DNA from: Liolophura sinensis
Lineage: Eukaryota; Mollusca; Polyplacophora; Chitonida; Chitonidae
Assembly: GCF_032854445.1 (NCBI RefSeq)
Contig: NC_088295.1
Location: 2,501-66,500, forward strand
Direction: 5' to 3'
Length of the DNA: 64,000 bases
This document shows, one piece after another, positions 62,352-64,000 of this stretch. The notes beneath the pieces were generated by a model. That model saw only the letters and a program-made list of their open reading frames with translations. It was not told where the DNA came from and made no database searches. Positions within the stretch are counted from its first letter, which is position 1. The number at the start of each line of letters is the position of its first letter. The translations under genes were made by a program, and so were the position numbers.

Positions 62352-63921
62352 GAGGCTCTCGTGATCATTTTGTAAATGTGTTTCCTTTTTACAGAAAAAT
62401 TATGGACTGCTCCCGAATTGCTCCGCTCCAAGTCTCGTTCGCTTAAGGGAACCCAGAAAGGAGACGTCTACTCGTTTGCCATCATTCTGTATGAGATTGA
62501 GGGACGGTCGGGACCCTTCGGAGACACAGAACTTACCCCCAAAGGTAATCGCTTAACAGCTTTTGCACGAGGTCATGAAAAGGTTACGCCTTAGCAAAGA
62601 GGTTGCTAATGACAGACGGCCAAACCCTACCAAATGCATCTCAAATACCTTTATGAACCCTGTTTTACAAGCCAGATGTCAAGATCGTGATTTCTAAACA
62701 GTTGCTGTCTGATAAATTATTACATCATTGGATTTTTTCTCTTAAACATGATTCTAGGCAGCGTCCAAGTTGCTAGCATATAAATAATTACATGCACTGT
62801 TGGAATAAGCCCTAAGTAAGGTCGGATTTCCTCGGTGACGTATGACCAGTTACAATCTGTCCCTGATCTGATTTTGACTTGTATCGTCTGATCTTTATTA
62901 TCTATTTACATTTATATACAATTTTACATCTCAACAATCTGTCAGTTTGATGGGATTTTTAAATCTTTGATCTTTTTTAAGAAATAGTGAATAAAATCCT
63001 ATCCAAACCTGGCGAGTTTCGTCCAGACACTAGTAACCTAAAGTGTCCCAATTTTATCGTAACCACGATGAAAATGTGCTGGGCCGAAGACCCTAACGAG
63101 AGACCGGATTTCAAGACCTGCAGGAGGCTGCTCAAGCCCATGCAAAAAGGATTGTAAGTATAAACTAATCCATGCAAATTGATTAATACTTTCGAAAATA
63201 CGTCGTTTTAAATATTACTTGTAAGCAGATCGTGGCAACGCTTATTGAAGCGCTTGTCCTTTGATTGTTAGACCCACACGTTGTTGGTTGATCCCAGTTC
63301 AGGGCTGATTTTTTAAGGCATTGGTGCTCTTGTGGGCTGTCCGATAGCACTCTTACTCACAGTTACATAGGGAAAACATATACTCTGCGCTCACTCTGTG
63401 TCTTAAATCTGTGAATACTAAGGACAACAGTTCGTTTACGTCCCAAAGGGCGGTACTATACGGTTAGCTCCAGTCATACACAAGAATGATAAATCAATGG
63501 TTGAAATAATTCAATCTTGAGTCCGTTTATATTAGTCGTATATCTATATAACGGGCGGGGTGGATTCGAATACACGATTCCAAATATTGCCATTTTTCTG
63601 TCTCATTAAAGATTTCGGTCACTGACAACGCTGGTCATGGTCAACAACAATAAGTTCTAGAACGTCCAGCCTGGCAGCTACCGAGTCATTTTGATCGTCA
63701 AAGAGCCATTTTAAAGACGTACGGTTACCTAGTGATGTATTACATTTTGCCCAGTAACACAACTGTGTGATGTATTTCAGGAAATCGAACATATTTGACA
63801 ACATGATGTCGATCATGGAGCGGTATGCCTCAAATTTGGAAGGGATAGTGGCAGAAAGAACAGCGGAGCTCGTGGAGGAGAAGAAGAGAACGGATTCTCT
63901 GCTCAACAGGATGCTTCCACC
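27146..63921 (+). CDS. Receptor-type guanylate cyclase (Gyc76C-like), 16 exons, 3' end beyond window
   Basis: Sixteen exons join in phase (2,552 nt, about 850 residues), all with GT donors and AG acceptors. Order of parts: signal peptide (1-20); ligand-binding ectodomain (about 25-460) with conserved Cys104 and Cys123; one membrane helix (about 468-488); kinase-homology domain (about 540-800); start of the coiled-coil linker (804-850). The kinase-homology domain keeps the beta-3 Lys (VALK, Lys563) and DFG (674-676), but HRD reads HGN (654-656), so it should bind nucleotide without phosphorylating. The ectodomain signatures YPTFART and TRIYVVLA resemble the Gyc76C group more than vertebrate natriuretic peptide receptors (from family knowledge, not a search). 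Such proteins sit in the plasma membrane and make cyclic GMP. The cyclase domain is not in the window. ATG 27,146 is preceded in frame by TGA at 27,125. Confidence 0.93.
29410..29625 (+). pseudogene. THAP-domain-like remnant
   Basis: The frame reads [13 protein letters not shown], then [10 protein letters not shown], two TGA stops, and ends [14 protein letters not shown]. The Cys-rich start, an aromatic segment and the terminal CxRHFTxxSYERN pattern match the C2CH zinc-binding THAP domain, found in P-element-like transposases and in host proteins derived from them. The first Cys pair is spaced one residue wider than usual. The two stops make it non-functional. Confidence 0.5.
30890..31480 (+). 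repeat. Interspersed repeat family X, 3' part (copy with nested SINE)
   Basis: Apart from the SINE at 31,155-31,298, the order ccccgagccctggtcccttt, agaccagtgacgtctaataa, tgctactatttatgcattta, aagtaaattgacaagag and gtgaccatttgccagc is shared with 34,010-34,330 (inverted), 34,740-34,890, 56,345-56,445 and 61,430-61,710. Confidence 0.65.
31155..31298 (-). mobile_element. 5'-truncated SINE nested in family X
   Basis: Minus-strand SINE core and tail. It has lost the tRNA-like head. The 10-bp direct repeat ggggcgtgta flanks it (31,145-31,154 and 31,299-31,308), which marks retroposition into the older repeat. Confidence 0.85.
31778..32075 (+). CDS. Guanylate cyclase exon 2
   Basis: Residues 122-220. 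The acceptor is ttttcgcag and the donor is gtaaga, phase 1. KCDD supplies the partner Cys123. [12 protein letters not shown] and [14 protein letters not shown] are the classic ectodomain motifs. NMT is a possible glycosylation site. Confidence 0.92.
32076..36852 (+). other. Intron 2 (4.8 kb) with family X copies
   Basis: Family X lies at about 34,010-34,330 (minus), 34,740-34,890 (plus) and 36,070-36,330 (plus, diverged). An inverted pair of about 70 bp links 32,590-32,660 with 33,330-33,405 (cgcctatattcaa; tcatactcg). No coding sequence is recognised. Confidence 0.7.
36853..37005 (+). CDS. Guanylate cyclase exon 3
   Basis: Residues 221-271. The joined codon gives Ile, reading [20 protein letters not shown] and then [10 protein letters not shown]. 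It is the middle of the ectodomain. The donor is gtaaac, phase 1. Confidence 0.9.
37006..38412 (+). repeat. Intron 3 with degenerate tandem repeat
   Basis: From about 37,080 to 38,290 loosely repeated units carry phrases like ataccaaattgagtactggt, ttccatgtggcaattt and ttaccacttaaattcagtga. The period is irregular, about 70-80 bp. TTAGGG-like words occur near 37,868 and 37,931. No gene other than the host intron is seen. Confidence 0.55.
38413..38609 (+). CDS. Guanylate cyclase exon 4
   Basis: Residues 272-337: [20 protein letters not shown], then [18 protein letters not shown]. The donor is gtaagt, phase 0. Confidence 0.9.
38765..38900 (+). CDS. Guanylate cyclase exon 5
   Basis: Residues 338-382: [20 protein letters not shown], the conserved AAYLYDAV helix of the ectodomain. 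The donor is gtaagt, phase 1. The intron before it is only 155 bp. Confidence 0.92.
39152..39303 (+). CDS. Guanylate cyclase exon 6
   Basis: Residues 383-433: [20 protein letters not shown], the membrane-proximal half of the ectodomain, with glycosylation sites NLS and NNT. The donor is gtaagc, phase 0. Confidence 0.92.
39304..40302 (+). other. Introns 6 and 7 flanking exon 7
   Basis: Intron 6 contains a SINE 3' tail on the plus strand at about 39,490-39,560 (gtgcggcgtaaaacaccaat). Intron 7 (39,788-40,302) has no feature beyond a small direct repeat (aaggtgactaaa.tgaccaa) before the acceptor. Confidence 0.6.
39697..39787 (+). CDS. Guanylate cyclase exon 7
   Basis: Residues 434-463: juxtamembrane segment with the paired cysteines [11 protein letters not shown]. 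The donor is gtacgt, phase 1. Confidence 0.9.
40303..40381 (+). CDS. Guanylate cyclase exon 8 (membrane segment)
   Basis: Residues 464-489. It encodes the single transmembrane helix [20 protein letters not shown] followed by Tyr-Arg. The donor is gtgagt, phase 2. Confidence 0.92.
40382..46895 (+). repeat. Intron 8: 68-bp minisatellite, about 6 kb
   Basis: A 68-bp unit (key pieces ctgtcttctgtaaacatc, taccattataccggtgac and ctctatagcggagtagaa) is repeated roughly 85 times from about 40,740 to 46,520 and fades to 46,760. A SINE-type tail (tgactgaaaaattgttaagt then cactcactcac) sits in the array near 42,066-42,140, 42,813-42,895 and 42,921-42,970. A family X trace lies at about 40,500-40,640. 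Open frames inside, on either strand, reflect repetition and are not genes. Confidence 0.9.
46896..47001 (+). CDS. Guanylate cyclase exon 9
   Basis: Residues 490-525: [20 protein letters not shown], the first cytoplasmic stretch (the ELxxxLWKI pattern of receptor cyclases). The donor is gtaagt, phase 0. Confidence 0.92.
47030..47250 (+). repeat. Intron 9: 43-bp tandem repeat, about five units
   Basis: Units contain actgtaaaactgaggaataa and tcttactgttactctg. The array takes up most of the first half of the 386-bp intron. Confidence 0.85.
47388..47558 (+). CDS. Guanylate cyclase exon 10 (start of kinase-homology domain)
   Basis: Residues 526-582: [20 protein letters not shown] with Lys563, then [10 protein letters not shown]. 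No glycine-rich loop is evident. The donor is gtgagg, phase 0. Confidence 0.93.
47559..48111 (+). other. Intron 10, no feature recognised
   Basis: 553 bp. A GC-richer stretch at 47,620-47,750 carries no motif that I know. Confidence 0.6.
48112..48216 (+). CDS. Guanylate cyclase exon 11
   Basis: Residues 583-617: [20 protein letters not shown] and [12 protein letters not shown], the N-lobe end and hinge of the kinase-homology domain. The donor is gtaggt, phase 0. Confidence 0.93.
48478..48575 (-). mobile_element. SINE 3' fragment in intron 11
   Basis: The minus-strand tail (ttatttgactggtgtttaag, tatttcactcataaaacg) is followed by the start of the core. It lies directly before the 52-bp array. 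Confidence 0.65.
48640..53260 (+). repeat. Intron 11: 52-bp satellite array, about 89 units
   Basis: The unit is 52 bp and comes in two equal-length forms. Form A holds gtgatatggccgagtatg, then gtctagaatgtcagg and gatcgtacactgctga. Form B replaces part with gcgtagacgacagggtag and tgtgatagagtatatg. Both keep tctagaatgtca. Multi-unit blocks (A-B-B with the agaaggcg variant) recur near 48,960, 49,440, 51,000 and 52,320, which indicates higher-order duplication. Confidence 0.92.
53261..54355 (+). other. Intron 11 interval with SINE and possible solo LTR
   Basis: A plus-strand SINE core and tail with aaataaat units lies at about 53,685-53,822. From about 53,932 (tgtttctg) to 54,348 (gtaaca) is a GC-richer segment with two gaataaag-like signals, which looks like a solitary LTR. 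I could not define a clean target duplication, so this is tentative. Confidence 0.45.
54356..56220 (+). repeat. Intron 11: old, diverged part of the 52-bp satellite
   Basis: Units such as gtgatgtgaccgtgtatg, then cgcctaggttatcagtgag and cgtacactactga are also 52 bp and align position by position with form A, but are far more diverged from one another. Unit boundaries fade after about 55,620 and resume at 55,850-56,220 around a SINE. Confidence 0.8.
55928..56094 (-). mobile_element. Complete short SINE with tRNA-like head and 15-bp target duplication
   Basis: From 56,094 on the minus strand: cctccgtggctcagtcggtt (A box tggctcagtcgg), gtgaattcaagtcc at the B-box position, then the tail ccataatgctggcc and an A run. 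The direct repeat acacttctgagtgat flanks it at 55,913-55,927 and 56,095-56,109. It is 167 bp. The middle core present in other copies is missing. Confidence 0.92.
56345..56450 (+). repeat. Family X 3' end fragment
   Basis: It holds accggttacgtgtgaccact, atcacactgtcgtcgctgct and atgctgtacgtct, matching 31,370-31,460. The rest of intron 11 to 56,896 has no recognised feature. Confidence 0.65.
56897..56968 (+). CDS. Guanylate cyclase exon 12
   Basis: Residues 618-641: [18 protein letters not shown], then DSDMMK, a short exon reading straight into GMAYLH of exon 13. The donor is gtaaag, phase 0. It is isolated between introns of 8.7 and 5.0 kb. Confidence 0.88.
56969..61994 (+). other. Intron 12 (5.0 kb): several small tandem repeats and repeat fragments
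   Basis: A 24-bp tandem repeat lies at 57,357-57,450 (caaataac-type units, about four). SINE 3' pieces lie at about 59,030-59,095 (plus) and 60,410-60,490 (minus). A 36-bp tandem repeat lies at about 59,930-60,130 (tatgctttgcagcatgttc, five to six units). A 58-bp repeat lies at about 60,525-60,650 (ggattgaaagttcag). Family X lies at 61,150-61,710, 5' and 3' parts together. Between these I see nothing coding. Confidence 0.7.
61150..61710 (+). repeat. Family X, longest composite copy
   Basis: It joins the 5' part known from 418-760 (attcatgcctggaatatcc, agtgttaaacgttgttttgg) to the 3' part known from 30,960-31,480 (ccccgaggccttgtcccttt, tgctactatttgtgcattt, atcacactgttgtcgcc). This shows that both belong to one repeat. 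The 94-codon frame at 61,240 is repeat sequence. Confidence 0.6.
61995..62160 (+). CDS. Guanylate cyclase exon 13 (pseudo-catalytic loop)
   Basis: Residues 642-696: [20 protein letters not shown], with HGN in place of HRD, then [12 protein letters not shown] with DFG kept. The donor is gtaggt, phase 1. Confidence 0.93.
62276..62346 (+). repeat. TA dinucleotide microsatellite in intron 13
   Basis: About 71 bp of uninterrupted (TA)n lies 48 bp before the exon 14 acceptor and takes up 30 percent of this 234-bp intron. Confidence 0.95.
62395..62544 (+). CDS. Guanylate cyclase exon 14
   Basis: Residues 697-746: [20 protein letters not shown] (APE motif), then [20 protein letters not shown]. The donor is gtaatc, phase 1. 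Confidence 0.93.
62545..63780 (+). other. Introns 14 and 15 flanking exon 15
   Basis: Intron 14 (62,545-62,981) carries a weak family X trace near 62,800-62,910 (gccctaagtaaggtcgg). Intron 15 (63,154-63,780) has no recognised feature. Confidence 0.5.
62982..63153 (+). CDS. Guanylate cyclase exon 15
   Basis: Residues 747-803: [20 protein letters not shown] and [20 protein letters not shown], the conserved end of the kinase-homology domain. The donor is gtaagt, phase 2. Confidence 0.93.
63781..63921 (+). CDS. Guanylate cyclase exon 16 (coiled-coil linker)
   Basis: Residues 804-850: [20 protein letters not shown], then [20 protein letters not shown] and LPP. This is the dimerising linker just before the cyclase domain. 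The donor is gtgagt, phase 2. The next exon lies outside the window. Confidence 0.93.
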
Positions 63922-64000
63922 GTGAGTTTTCTGCTATGTAACGTTCTGTGTCCTGATCTGGGAGCATGAGTGCGAGTCTTCCGCTCTATCACTATCTTCA

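Overview
This window is nuclear DNA of an invertebrate animal. It is AT-rich, its one clear gene is split by GT-AG introns, and it is dense with Tc1-like transposons, tRNA-derived SINEs and minisatellites. The SINE tail (gattggtgttttac... next to a taaataaa tail), a second tail ending in cactcactcac, and the transposase types fit a mollusc, bivalve or gastropod. That placement is inference.

Bases 1-26,500 hold no host gene that I can support. A decayed reverse-transcriptase fragment opens the window. From about 760 to 12,000 lies a mosaic of 21-bp AT-rich tandem repeats and a longer companion repeat. This mosaic is interrupted by two nearly identical Tc1 copies, a SINE with target-site duplications, and a 236-bp insertion that is mostly a perfect 97-bp-arm hairpin. 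From 12,500 to 25,400 come three more Tc1-like copies, an internally deleted derivative of one of them, a SINE palindrome and fragments of a non-LTR retrotransposon. All of these are broken.

From 27,146 to beyond the right edge runs one gene on the + strand, a receptor-type guanylate cyclase most like the Gyc76C group. I could place 16 exons with matching phases (2,552 coding bases, about 850 residues). They encode a signal peptide, the ligand-binding ectodomain, one membrane segment, a kinase-homology domain without the catalytic Asp, and the start of the coiled-coil linker. The cyclase domain must lie past base 64,000.

The introns are large and unusually rich in tandem repeats. Different minisatellites occupy intron 3 (degenerate), intron 8 (68 bp, about 6 kb), intron 9 (43 bp), intron 11 (52 bp, about 4.6 kb plus an older diverged flank), intron 12 (24, 36 and 58 bp) and intron 13 (TA). 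An unclassified interspersed repeat, here called family X, recurs at about ten sites, mostly in these introns. I found no operon, CRISPR array, phage or other prokaryotic system.
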